Assembly (NCBI RefSeq): GCF_028640845.1 | Contig: NC_080540.1 | Span: 167,084,752 to 167,148,751, forward strand | DNA length: 64,000 nucleotides | Source of the DNA: Ahaetulla prasina | Lineage: Eukaryota; Chordata; Lepidosauria; Squamata; Colubridae | Direction of reading: 5' to 3' | Shown here: piece after piece, positions 11,276 through 21,432 of the stretch | Position numbering within the stretch: the stretch's first letter is position 1 | Layout: each line of letters begins with the position of its first letter | Position numbers and translations under genes: made by a program | The notes under the pieces: generated by a model | The model's input: only the letters and a program-made list of their open reading frames with translations | Database searches by the model: none | Told to the model about the DNA's origin: nothing

Positions 11276-11412
11276 GCACACTCACATACACACACTCACA
11301 CAAACGTGCACATGCACATACAAACAAAATCATTGGACTTCATTACTTTAATGATCAATTGCCTTTTTTCACATCCAGGACAAATAATTCTGCCTTTATT
11401 TTGCTTTAATTC

Positions 11413-11448
11413 TATAGCAATAGCAATACTACTTAAACTTATATACCA
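11413..11448 (-). mobile_element. tRNA SINE, 3' piece, split by the Helitron
   Basis: The complement of the SINE tail (GGTATATAAG...GCTATTGCTAT) ends abruptly at 11448. The rest of the same SINE resumes at 12166. Joining the two recovers the family sequence without gain or loss of length. Confidence 0.8.
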
Positions 11449-11673
11449 CTAGCTGGATACCCATGCTTCGCTACGAAACTATGTGATCGGGCTTGATAAA
11501 TCGACACTTAACAGCTTGAAAATTAATGAGTAGTTATGATCGGCCTCTCCTCTCCCCTTCTCTCCTCAGCCTTGCCCCACAGAACCCTATCCTATCCCAC
11601 TTCTCTCCCTCAGCCTTGCCTCACAGAAGCCTCCCCTATCCTATCCTCTTTTTGCTTCTATGAAAGTAAAACT

Positions 11674-11685
11674 GAAAGTGAAACT
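11674..11685 (+). promoter_or_regulatory. ISRE/IRF-like motif
   Basis: GAAAGTGAAACT matches the core GAAAnnGAAAC of interferon-stimulated response elements, preceded by another GAAA half-site. It recurs at 11775-11785 (GAAAGTGAAAC) and 11884-11895. Function is not shown by sequence alone. Confidence 0.4.
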
Positions 11686-11883
11686 CCTGTCCTCTGCTTG
11701 TGTTTTGCATTTGGAACAGATTTCTTTTCAGGTGGGGAGGGGGAATAGAACTCCTTAGCATCAGAGGTTGTTTGGAAAGTGAAACAGTATTTGCTGTGTG
11801 AGCAAGGAGACAGGAAGGAGCCTGGCCGTGGCTTAGCTCAAGTGTTCGGTATTAAAGCTACTTCCTGCTGTGAAAGTAAAACT

Positions 11884-11895
11884 GAAAGTGAAACT
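11884..11895 (+). promoter_or_regulatory. ISRE/IRF-like motif, second repeat copy
   Basis: An identical GAAAGTGAAACT in the second 210-bp unit, with the same preceding half-site. A third partial site lies between them at 11775-11785. Confidence 0.4.
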
Positions 11896-12165
11896 CCTCT
11901 CCTCTCCTTGTGTTTTGCATTTGGAACAGATTTCTTTTCAGGTGGGGAGGAGGAGTAGAACTTCTTAGCATCAGTGTGTTAATCATAATACTGTATAGGA
12001 AATACTAATGCTCTGATGGACATTTTGAAAAATCCTTTCTTAGTGAACACCTAGAAGCCAAGAGGAACATACATGACAAATTTCAAGGTTGTAGGCTTTA
12101 CGGTTCTGGAGATTTTGTGATTACAGCGTGAGTGGTTTTCATGTTTATATATACATATATATAGA

Positions 12166-12359
12166 TTGCACAGTGCTTTACAGCCTTTTCTGAGCAGTTT
12201 ACAGAGTCAGCCTATTGCCCCCAACAATCTGGGTCCTCATTTTACCAACCTGGGAAAGATGGAAGACTAACCTTGAGCCCTGTTAGGATCAAACTCCAGG
12301 CAGTCGGCAGAGTTTGCCTGCAATGCTACATTCTAACCACTGTGCCACCATGGCTCCCA
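12166..12359 (-). mobile_element. tRNA SINE, main body, split by the Helitron
   Basis: The complement of the SINE body: CAGTGCTTTACAGCC, CCTATTGCCCCCAACAAT and the tRNA-like head ending TGGCTCCC at 12359. Continuous with 11413-11448 once the Helitron is removed. Confidence 0.85.
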
Positions 12360-12457
12360 CTCTATGTAATTTTTATGCCACTGAGTTTTAGTGAAAAAGA
12401 AAATATGCATCTGTTTTAGAGTCCTTATGTTTTCTTACAAATATGACATTAAATTAT

Positions 12458-12866
12458 TGGTAGTCCTCAACTTACAATCAGTCATTTAACAACCATTGGA
12501 AGTTACAACACACTCCTCTAAAAGGTACTTACAAGCTGGTTCCAAAGACTGCTCCCCCCCACAAATCATGTGGAATCCATTTTGGGTGCTTGGAAACTGG
12601 CCTGCATTTATGATCACTTGTAGCATCCCACAGCTATGTGACTGCAATTTATATTTTTGCTGAAAACCGGCAGTTACTTCTGGTTTTCGGTAAAAATGTC
12701 CCATAGCAAACAATGGGTTTGCTTAATGACCACAGCATTTGCTTAATGACTTAATAATGATTCACTTAACAATCATGGAGATTCACTTAACAACCACCAC
12801 AAAAAAGATTATAAAATCAGGTCGGTCACGTGACTTTACGACCATCATGGCTTACAACTGTAATAA
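12458..12866. mobile_element. pogo/Tigger-like element, diverged subfamily
   Basis: Begins GGTAGTCCTCAACTTACAA and carries the family's 'CACTTAACAA' and 'GGTCACGTGA' stretches. The right end is unclear. The middle differs from the copies at 18829 and 57323 but resembles the fragment at 59880. Confidence 0.55.
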
Positions 12867-13209
12867 GCAGGCTCCTGTTAAAATATCAAGAAGACAAACC
12901 TTTGAGTCTGGAAGGAATGGTCTAGCAGGATATAATGAGCATTGCCTGGCAAGGCAGGGCAGAAAAAACAAAGAAGGAGAGAGGCCAGATTGCTCCTAAA
13001 GTACATCAGTAGTGTCAGACTAGCTTTTAACATCTTTTAGAAATCAGAGGCTGTTTGGTTAGCACTTGTCATAAAAGATAGGATAAAATACATTAAACAA
13101 AATTATATGCCCCAAAGTAGTCCTTCAAAAAGATGAGATATCAAGACGGAAAGCACCAAAGAGCACATACAGGATCATAAAAATTTACTTGTTTGCATTT
13201 TTATTTTAA

Positions 13210-14455
13210 ACAATACTTATGCCAGCCCGAAAGAGATCCAGTTTAACAGCCCATTAAAAAAATGACAAGGATATGAAATCACTATATTAGATCTGCCATA
13301 CTGAGAATAGATATAACTTCAGGTTGTGCCCAAAACACCTTTATGGATCTCAGTTCAAGAAGCGTATCATAAAAGAGAAACAGCAGACAAAGATAAATGG
13401 TTGATATTCCTGGAATTATTGGAAAACCATCAAGGGGAATTTAAAACTAAAGCAAGAGAGCAATTAATAGCAGAAGTATATTATTGTCAATGGTTTTCCC
13501 ATTTACAGTTATCAGAAAGATTCAAAATGGACAAAAAGACACAACACGGTGCAAAGTAAGAAAAATTGAGGTACATTTGTGCACTGATGTTTGCATCGTG
13601 TAATTTCTAAAATGTATAAACTTTTGCTAAAATTTGAAATAGAGGAAAAACAGATTAAAGAATGTATGATAAAATGGATTAAGAATTCTGGTTATAATAT
13701 ATAGATGGATCCCTGGGAAAATATGTGGTTAAAACTGTTGAAATTTATATTCTATTACAATGTCAAATAATTTTTTTAAATAAAATGTCATGTTGTCATA
13801 TTACCAGATAAATTATTTAGAATATAAAGACATTTCAAATATATTTGGTAATGTGAATAACATAAAAGTACATTTCATCATTCTTGGTTGACATATAAAA
13901 GGCTAAAAAAATGGATTCAAACGTATGCATTGATACAGAGGATTTTAAAGTTTAATATGCAAGTGAAGCCAGGAATTTTCCTTTTAAGACTGATATATAA
14001 AATTTTTAAAAAGTCAGAAAAAATTAGTTCAATATATGATTATTTCACTGAGATTGTGATATGCATACATGGAAAAATTCAATACTACCTACAATGGAAG
14101 AATGTCAAACTGATGGAGATGGGTAAACTAACTTCTTTAAACAGAGAAAATACATTATCTACAGTATATTAGTGCCTGGAAACCTCTTATGGACTTTTTG
14201 CATAAAAATGAAAAACTGAACGTATGATTTATGGCTTTGATGAATAGGCAGGATAGATTATAAAAATAAAAGTATAATGCCGTAACTTTAGAAAGAGGTT
14301 GAAATATATTTGGACTTATAACAGCTGGGGAAAATGTTAGTTATTTCTTTGTATCTTTTTTCTTTTCTATTTTTCATTTAATTTTGCTTTTTCTTTTATT
14401 TTTCCCCTCTTACTTTATATTAATTTGCATTAATTTTTAACTTCTCTTTTAGAGG
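13210..14455 (+). pseudogene. L1 ORF2 C-terminus and 3' UTR, decayed
   Basis: An open segment at 13326-13559 reads TPLWISVQEAYHKRETADKD, then EQLIAEVYYCQWFSHLQLS. After a break come LLLKFEIEEKQIKECMIKW and MDPWENMWLKLLKF. Later blocks (about 13950-14210) give MEMGKLTSLNRENTLSTVY and WKPLMDFLHKNEK. Together these follow the order of the reptile L1 ORF2 C-terminus through its stop. Frameshifts and a lost zinc-knuckle region show it is inactive. A T-rich 3' UTR follows to about 14455. The Penelope element inserts at its end. Confidence 0.75.
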
Positions 14456-14467
14456 GAAGATTTATAT

Positions 14468-15225
14468 GAGATCGAATTTGGTTTGGTCACCGGGACCAGA
14501 GGTTTATTCTGCCGTGCTTTCAAACTCATGCTGGAGCCCAGCACTCCTATTAAGTGACAAGAGGTCCACGCTCAGCTTCCGAGACCTGCAAGTGGGCATT
14601 GCACACTGCCCAGAGGCTACCATATGAGGACAAATTATGCATTGTAAAGATCATTTGGAGGTGTGAGATACTTCCAATGTAATCTACTGGATCCCTTGCA
14701 TGGATGTGACTACGTAGGACAAACAGGGAGGAAGCTAATCACCAGATTGCAAGAATACAAGCGAGCGGTCAGACAAGGAGAACCAATCTTATTGCTAGTC
14801 TCACATTGCAATGAACAAGAACACACATTTAATTTCGCAGCAACTAAGATCATTGGCCATGCAGGTACAAAGATAGCCAGGGAAATGATTGAAGCCTGGG
14901 AAACGGCCCCCCTTGTCAGTTAACGGGAGTGCTGATTTACCACCAGCTTATCAAATACTTAGGAGCTGAGGACTTGGCAGCTGCAAGGAAATGACAGCCA
15001 ATCATCAGCCATCAACACACCAAGCAGCCAATAGGAAGGCCCCACATAAACATGACCTACAGAATAGCCCAAAGCACATATTCCAGTAGAGAGAAATTCT
15101 CTGAAGCTGGGCTCCAGCATGAGTCCAAAAGCTCGGAAGAGTAAATTTCTGGTCCTGGTGGCTGAACCAAATTTGATCTCACATCATTATTCTAGGACAC
15201 ATCGTATATTTGCCCTCATTCCTGA
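14468..15225 (+). mobile_element. Penelope-like element with inverted arms
   Basis: The core encodes a GIY-YIG endonuclease end. It is enclosed by roughly 80-bp arms: 14465-14541 is the inverted complement of 15107-15185 (shared CTCATGCTGGAGCCCAG and GGGACCAGAGGTTTA-like blocks). A direct repeat aagatttatat occurs at 14457-14467 and 15226-15236, a plausible 11-bp target duplication. The reverse transcriptase is absent, so it is 5'-truncated or deleted. Inverted pLTR-like arms are a known arrangement in Penelope-like elements. Confidence 0.75.
14663..14926 (+). pseudogene. GIY-YIG endonuclease domain of the Penelope-like element
   Basis: Eighty-six codons to a natural stop. The YVGQTGRKL motif with a following TRLQEYKRAV matches the start of the GIY-YIG nuclease of Penelope-like retroelements. 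H and N residues of SHCNEQEHTFNF and the E of AREMIEAWE occupy the positions expected for the rest of the domain. In an active element this domain nicks the target for reverse transcription. Here it lacks the reverse transcriptase that should precede it, and the Met start is arbitrary. Confidence 0.8.
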
Positions 15226-15482
15226 AAGATTTATATTTATATACCAAACAGCTACACCCCAATAATACACTATTTTGGAACCTAATAGTATATTTCACTG
15301 GTGGAATTAATGCTGGTAGAGGATTTCTACCTTCTGAGTTTGTTGAGTTATTCATGTGGCAAATTTCTTTGCTCCCTGACCATCCAAAGATAACGTGCAA
15401 CCCTTCCCCCTTTTCCTGTAGTGGACAGGCCTCCAAGCCAAGTAACTTTGAATTAAGCACTTTTATGAAGGAAAGAGTAACC

Positions 15483-15826
15483 CAGTGATGGTTAACCTTT
15501 TTGCCATCGTGTGCCAAAAGTGGGGGGAGTCACGTGCGTGCGTGTCCACACCCATAATTCTATGCGCCCCGCCACGCTCCCCCTGGCTTTTGGCACACAA
15601 TGGCACAGTGGGCCTGGTAGGCCCATTTTTCGCTCTCCCCAGGCTCCAGAGCTTTTCTAGGAGCCTGAGGAGGACGAACAGCCTTCTCCACCCCACCCTA
15701 GAAGCCGGAAACTGCCTATTTGTTGACTTTTGGTGTGACAGGAAAGCCTGCTTTTGAGCTCGCGTGCCCATCAATATGGCTCCACGTGCCACTTGCGACA
15801 TGCATGCCATAGGTTCGCCATCACAG
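15483..15826. mobile_element. hAT MITE (CAGTGATGG family)
   Basis: Starts cagtgatggttaacc and ends ggttcgccatcacag, with perfect 8-bp duplication gagtaacc at 15475-15482 and 15827-15834. CpG-bearing interior, no ORF of note. Confidence 0.92.
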
Positions 15827-15865
15827 GAGTAACCAGATTGTATTAGCAATGTGCAATCTCTCTCA

Positions 15866-16000
15866 ATAGAATAGAATAGAATAGAATAGAATAGAATAGA
15901 ATATAATTTTTTATTGGCCAAGTGTGATCGGATACACAAGGAATTTGTCTTGTTGCATATGCTCTCAGTGTACATAAAAGAAAAATAGCCCTTCATCTTT
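15866..16000 (-). mobile_element. CR1-type LINE 3' end with AATAG tail
   Basis: An (AATAG)n run at 15866-15902, followed by the complement of TTGGCCAA, the CACAAGGAATTTGTCTTG landmark and GTACATAAAAG. 5'-truncated after about 100 bp. Confidence 0.85.
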
Positions 16001-16109
16001 TCCAGGTGGGTTCTTACATTTACAAATCACTGTTAAGAAATAGGCGGCCCTAAAAGTCAAGTAAGTAAGTAAGCAAATATGTAAGCAAGTATTTAAATAT
16101 AAAATTTAA

Positions 16110-17174
16110 GGTAGCGTTCTTGGACCAACACTCTTCATACTATACATAAATGACCTCTGTGACCTCATCTCAAGTTATTGGGTTCTCTTTGCTGACGATG
16201 TCAAACTATTTAATACCACTAATAATACTTCTACCCTTCAAGAAGACCTCAACTTAATTTCCAATTGGTCTAAAACATGGCAACTCCAAATCTCAACCAG
16301 CAAATGCTCAGTCTTACATATTGGAAAAAAGAACCCTAACATCAAGTACAAACTTGATGGACATTACCTAACTGACGACCCCCACCCTATCAAAGATCTT
16401 GGAGTTCTCATATCAAATGACCTTAATGTCAAAGTCCACTGCAACTACATAGCAAAAAAGGCCCTAAGAGTTGTAAACCTAATTTTACGCAGCTTTTTTT
16501 CTAAAACCTCTACACTACTAACTAGAGCATACAAAACATTTGCCAGACCTATTCTTGAATACAGCTCATCCGTCTGGAACCCATACCACATCTCTGACAT
16601 AAATACAATAGAACGAGTCCAGAAATATTTTACTAGAAGAGTTCTTCACTCCTCCGAAAACAACAAAATACCTTATACCAAGAGACTTGAAATCCTGGGA
16701 TTAGAAAACTTACAACTCCGTCGACTTCGACATGACCTGTGTTTAACACAAAAAATCATCTATTGCAATATCCTTCCTATAAAAGACTACTTCAGCTTCA
16801 ATCGCAATATTACAAGAGCAAAAAATAGATTTAAGCTAAATGTCAACTGCTTCAAACTTGATTATCATCAATTGTGTTGTAAATGTTGTACCTTGATGAA
16901 CGTATCTTTTCTTTTATGTACACTGAGAGCATATGCACCAAGACAAATTCCTTGTGTGTCCAATCACACTTGGCCAATAAAAAATTCTATTCTATTCTAT
17001 TCTATTCTATTCTATTCTATTCTATTCTATTCTATTCTATTCTATTACAGAAAATATGACTTCTGTAACAGAGTTGTTAATGCTTGGAACTCATTACCTG
17101 ACTCCATAGTCTCTACTCGAAATCCCAAAATCTTCAACCAAAAACTGTCTCTATTGACCTCACCCCATTCCTAA
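16110..17174 (+). pseudogene. CR1-group ORF2: RT palm to C-terminus, open except for an insertion
   Basis: From 16110 the frame is open for 251 codons without a stop. There is no ATG near the start, so ATG-based calling misses it. It reads GSVLGPTLFILYINDL, then VLFADDVKLF (the RT catalytic FADD box near 16187), SKCSVLHIGK, IKDLGVLISNDL, RPILEYSSSVWNP and ENLQLRRLRHDL. At codon 251 a CR1 3' end with an ATTCT tail has inserted. After it the frame resumes at 17047 as YRKYDFCNRVVNAWNSLPD to a stop at 17172. The copy at 29152 shows the uninterrupted junction. 5' truncation removes the endonuclease. Confidence 0.85.
16864..17046 (+). mobile_element. Short CR1 3' end inserted in the CR1 ORF
   Basis: Begins ATCATCAATTGTGTTG, carries GATGAACGTATCTTTTC and the TTGTGTGTCCAATCACAC landmark, and ends in (ATTCT)n at 16984-17046. 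At most 3-4 bp of target duplication (att). Confidence 0.85.
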
Positions 17175-17277
17175 GAGGACTATAAGGGGCGTGCATAAGA
17201 GCACAAAAGTGCCTACCATTCCTGTCCTATTGTTCCCTTCATTATATCAAATTAATATAGTTGATGCATATTTTTTT

Positions 17278-17280
<3 letters not shown>

Positions 17281-17344
<64 letters not shown>
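17281..17344. repeat. (TA)n microsatellite
   Basis: About 32 TA units within the 3' UTR of the CR1-type LINE. The sister copy at 29400-29420 has only a short TATATATA at the same place. Confidence 0.98.
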
Positions 17345-17346
<2 letters not shown>

Positions 17347-17420
17347 TTCAAGTTATGTTGTTTTATCTATGATAATTGTTTGTGTATACTGTTGTGACAA
17401 AAAGAAATTTAAAAAAATCT

Positions 17421-18826
17421 CTCTTCCTTTCGTTCCGTTTGGTTTAGCTTTGAGGTACTAGCCAGATATAGCCAGCTTTCTTCTACTTTCGTCACTTGTT
17501 GTTTTAAGTTCTTTTTATTGATTTAGAACACAGCGTTAATGGCACAGGGATATTGATTCTAAATACACTTTATATAACTTGTAGGCTACTTGGGGAGCAT
17601 CAGCCAAGAAGTGGTAGAAAAACCTTATAAATGGATGGGTTAAATAAACAGATGGATTTATTTATATGGCTCTTTCCTCTAGTCCGAGGTAGTGATGGCT
17701 GGGGACTAGACCGTGAGTTTGCTGGAAAGCCACCCTAAGGCCACTCTGAGGAGGACAGAGATCCTCTCCCATTTGCCAATGAACGCGGCTATGTGTACTC
17801 TGCTTGTGGCTGTTCATTTGTTACACAAAGGCAACTTTGGCTCTTGGGGGCCTTGGGATTTTCATTCTGAATCGATTGTTGTCTTTCCTTTTGCTGTGTT
17901 TCTCTTGGCAACACCCTGATAGCGTAAAAATAAAAACTCCTGATTGAAAACCTGACGAATGGAGGAAGAATGAATCATTCACAGCCAGGTAAATGTATGC
18001 ATATATATTTAATCTCTGCGATTCCTTCTGATCACAGAACCTGAGCTACTTGAAGAGGCCAATTTCTTTAAATACATTAAAATGAGATACCGGCGCTGAA
18101 GTGTATGCTTTTCTGTGCAAGAGCAAACGGTTGGTACTTGGGAGAAATAAGCACTGCACACGATCAAAAGAGCCATTTTCTTTAGTATTCTTTTGGCTGA
18201 AAAATGTCCTTCATTAAAGTAGGTGATGAGAAGGAAAGTCGCTATATTACAAGAGTTTTCAGGGAGGGACATAACATGCTTTGCATGCTCCATGTTTTGT
18301 GTGCCACTGCGTCCATCACAATGGAGGTCAAGCCACAGCAGGAATGGTTGGGTTCTTCTCAGCATCTGTCCATATGGACGTTGTGTCTTCTTCCCATGGA
18401 AGAGAAGGCCAGCCTTTCATCATAGGACCTCTATGGATCCTAGAGGAAGGACAGGTGACGAGTACATCCTTCTAGCATCCAGCTTCCTACTCCATGAAGG
18501 AACAAAGGCTTACAAAGTTGCTTGGCCATAAGAGACCAGAGATCCACCATGTTTTTCAGACTGAGGGCAACACTAAACTTTTAAGGATCAGGGAAGGAAC
18601 ATTCCCACAGATAGGCAGATCCAGGGAAAAAAATGGGGGTGAGGTTACGACACAATTGAATTATAATGTTAGCATGGTTGCCCTCCACGCAATAATTTCT
18701 TCCATGACTTTATCAAAAAAATAAATAATAATTAATAATTAAAAGTCATCCATTTCTAGATGAGACACTCAGCTGGGCAAGATCAGGGAAACAAGAATGA
18801 TGCAATCTCCAGGGAAGTGGTTTTAA
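17421..18826. other. No recognised feature
   Basis: Mixed sequence. Open frames of up to 118 codons (for example 18009-18365 minus) show no recognisable domain and are probably chance. Confidence 0.5.
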
Positions 18827-18828
18827 TA

Positions 18829-19226
18829 CAGGTAGGACTCAACTTACAACAGTTCATTTAGTGACTGTTCAAATTTACAATGGCCATGGAAAAAGTGACT
18901 TATGACCATTTTTTATAGTTAAACTTTGGCAGCATCCCTACGATCATGTGACCAAAATTCAGATGCTTGGCAACTGGTTCATATTTATGACTGTTGCTGT
19001 GTTCCCAAGGTCACGTGATTCCCTTTTGTGAGCTTCTGACAAGCGAAGTCAATGGGGAAGCCAGATGCAATTTAACAATCGAGTTGCTAACTTAACAACT
19101 GCAGTGATTCACTTAACAATTATGGATAGAAAGGTCATAAAATGGGGCAAAACTCACCTAAACCAAGGTCTCGCTTATAGCAACAGCAATTTTGGGCTGA
19201 ATTGTGGTGGTAAATCGAGAACCACC
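18829..19226 (+). mobile_element. pogo/Tigger-like non-autonomous element
   Basis: Starts CAGGTAGGACTCAACTTAC and ends with the inverted complement, between TA dinucleotides at 18827-18828 and 19227-19228. The body carries the family blocks GACAAGCGAAGTCAATGGGG and GATTCACTTAACAA. No ORF. TA target and CAG-start termini are typical of pogo/Tigger elements. Confidence 0.75.
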
Positions 19227-19228
19227 TA

Positions 19229-20138
19229 GGTTAGGATTATAGATAAATACTGAACTTTGGAAAAGCAAGAGGAATTTCCAGCCTCCGTTTAGCACTGAGC
19301 TCATTAAGGTGGAGCCTCTTTGGAAGAGTTGAAATGCTTCTTCACAGGATTTCTTGCCACCTGGGCTGAAATGCCATTCCTGAGATCAGCTGTCAATTGG
19401 CTCACCCTCTATTTCTTATTGATGAGCATGCTTCCTTCCGTTCCTTCCCAGCCTCCCCGCAATCTCGCATAGTAATGCAGGAACCTTGGCTTTTACTCCA
19501 CCAAATTGTTTAGGGACAGGCTATTCTAAGGCCTGTTTATGAAGGAATGAGGGGAGTCGGGGATTGTGGCACTAAGCAGGCCAACCAAGTACAAAGAGTC
19601 CCTTACTAAGCCTGCTCTGCCCATCTCTTTCCATTTTTGCTTTTCTGCATGTTCTCTTCCTCTGCTGCACTGGGCCTTATCTATATTTCAAGGCATCTTC
19701 AAAGGCAGGTGTCTGAAGAGAGAGACAGTTTGGAAGATAGAGAGAGATAAAGGAGTGGGGAGAAGGGGGTGCAGGCGAGGTTAATAGCTAATTGAAGAGC
19801 TGAGAAAAGAATTTAATTATGCCGAGGGAAAGTGGAAGAGAAAAATACGGTAGAGCAAAACTGATTAGGACCAGAGAAAAGGGCCAAATGTAAGAGAAGC
19901 AGGAAGACTATTGTGGCTGCTGTCTTTCCAATACTCAATACCCACTTGGGGGGAAAAGGACAGAAATCTGAGGGTCCTGCCAAAAACAGAGCTAGATGAG
20001 CAGGGAATAATCATCCTTACTTCATATTCCATAAAGACAGAGTGAAATCAAAGAGGAGGGTGAATCAGTTCCATGAACAGAGTCTGGAGAGTCCAGACAG
20101 GTGTACAGAGTAAGAAAAGCGGCCTTGATGGAAACATT
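19229..20138. other. No recognised feature
   Basis: No named repeat or coding signal seen. Confidence 0.5.
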
Positions 20139-20515
20139 AGTACTCCTCAACTTACAACCACAACCGAGCCCAACATTTCGGCTGCTAAATGAGACAGTGC
20201 TTAAGTGAATTTTGCTCCATCTTATGACCTTTCTTGCCACCATTGTTAAGTGAATCACTGCAGTTGTTCAGTTAGCAACACGGTTGTTCAGTGAATCTGG
20301 CTTCCCCATTGACTTTGCTTGTCAGGTGGTCGCAAAAGGGGATCAGGTGACCCTGGGACACTGCCACCCTCATAAATATGAGTCATTCGCCAAGCATCTG
20401 CATGGAGATGCCATAACGGTCGTAAGTGTGAAAAATGGTCATCAGTTACTTTTTTCAGTGCTGTTGTAATTTTGAAGGGTCACTAAATGAATTGTTGTAG
20501 GTCAAGGATCATCTG
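20139..20515 (-). mobile_element. pogo/Tigger-like non-autonomous element
   Basis: Same family as 18829-19226, inverted. It carries CCCCATTGACTTTGCTTGTC and ends GTCAAGGATCATCTG before a TA. Confidence 0.75.
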
Positions 20516-20579
20516 TATGCAGGAACTCTTATTTAGGTAAAAAAAAAAGGGGGGGCTGAAACATTTCTAAAGTCTAGAA

Positions 20580-20861
20580 CAGTGATGGCTAACCTTTTCT
20601 AGACAGAGTGCCAAAAGCATGCGCACCCCCAAAGTGCAATACATGCACTGCCCCCCCCCACATGCCACGCAGGCCCCCACCTGCATCCTGCGCAGCAAGA
20701 ATGGCCCCCCTGCAGTGCTCCGCCTCCTCTGTGCAGCAGAGACCTGACAACCGGCTGGCCAGTGCAAGGAGCACACACATGCGCGGCAGAGCTGAACTAG
20801 GGCGGCGGCTTGTGTACTCACAGAGAGGGCGCTGTGTGCCACCTGTGGTTCACCATCACGT
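20580..20861. mobile_element. hAT MITE (CAGTGATGG family)
   Basis: Starts cagtgatggctaacc. The right end carries ggttcaccatcac. Perfect 8-bp duplication gtctagaa at 20572-20579 and 20862-20869. Confidence 0.9.
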
Positions 20862-20968
20862 GTCTAGAACATCACAGTGACATTCAGAAGTAGCTCAGAC
20901 AGATGCCTCCCTAATTCACAGGAGTATAAGAAGCAGGAGGAGGTAGAATACCAATCAGGCTTATGAGC

Positions 20969-21432
20969 AGGGGGTGTCAAACTCAAGGCTCAGGGCCCAG
21001 ATCCAGCCTGCGGGGTGCTTAGATCTGGCCTGCAGTGCTGCCCTGGAAACAGCAAAGGATCGGCCCGCGGTGCCTCTGTGAACGAACATTTTTTTTTTAT
21101 TTGAATTTATTTGAATTTACGGGCTCCCGAGCATGGGCTCCCAAGCTCCCTTTTTGGCTGTGACAGCCTCCTGCAACCCTCTGCCAGTGAAAACAGAGCA
21201 CATGGCCCTCCTGAGCTTCGTTTTCACTGGCAGAAGGTTGTAGGAGGCCGTCACAGCCAAAAACGGAGCTCGGGAGCCCATTTTCACTGGCAGAGCGCTC
21301 GGGCCACCACAGGTGCCCCCAACACGAGTGATGTCAAATTGGCCATGCCCACCCCAGCCACGCCCAACCCGGCCCTCTGAGGTCAAAGAGAACCCTGATG
21401 CGGCCCTCAATGAAATAGAGTTTGGAGAGTCT
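20969..21432. mobile_element. Diverged hAT element (GTCAAACTC ends)
   Basis: The left end is CAGGGGGTGTCAAACTC. Near the right end are GATGCGGCCCTCAATGA and GAGTTTGGAGAGTCTG, which mirror it imperfectly. The body has GGCCCGCGG-type blocks. The target duplication is not clear (ttatgag/ttattat). Confidence 0.6.

Larger units (their letters stand above)
11661..11976. repeat. 210-bp-period direct repeat with interferon-response-like motifs
   Basis: Two roughly 108-bp copies begin TGAAAGTAAAACTGAAAGTG. They share CTTGTGTTTTGCATTTGGAA and TTCTTTTCAGGTGGGGAGG. They differ at a handful of bases. Confidence 0.85.
11449..12165 (-). mobile_element. Non-autonomous Helitron
   Basis: On the minus strand the element starts TCTATATATATG and ends GGGTATCCAGCTAG. 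That gives the 5' TC and 3' CTRR termini of Helitrons. A short hairpin built on GCGAAGC lies about 11 bp before the CTAG end. It sits exactly between an A and a T of the host SINE with no target duplication, as expected for rolling-circle transposition. At 717 bp it has no Rep/helicase ORF. A roughly 108-bp segment is repeated with a 210-bp period (from 11661 and 11871). Confidence is limited by the lack of a full-length relative here. Confidence 0.75.
16110..17420 (+). mobile_element. CR1-type LINE, 3' half, interrupted by another CR1 end
   Basis: ORF2 RT to C-terminus, followed by a 3' UTR ending TGTGACAAAAAG and an A-rich tail. The ORF is broken only by the insertion at 16864-17046. Related 3' ends lie at 29152-29490 (+) and 27341-27520 (-). 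Confidence 0.85.
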
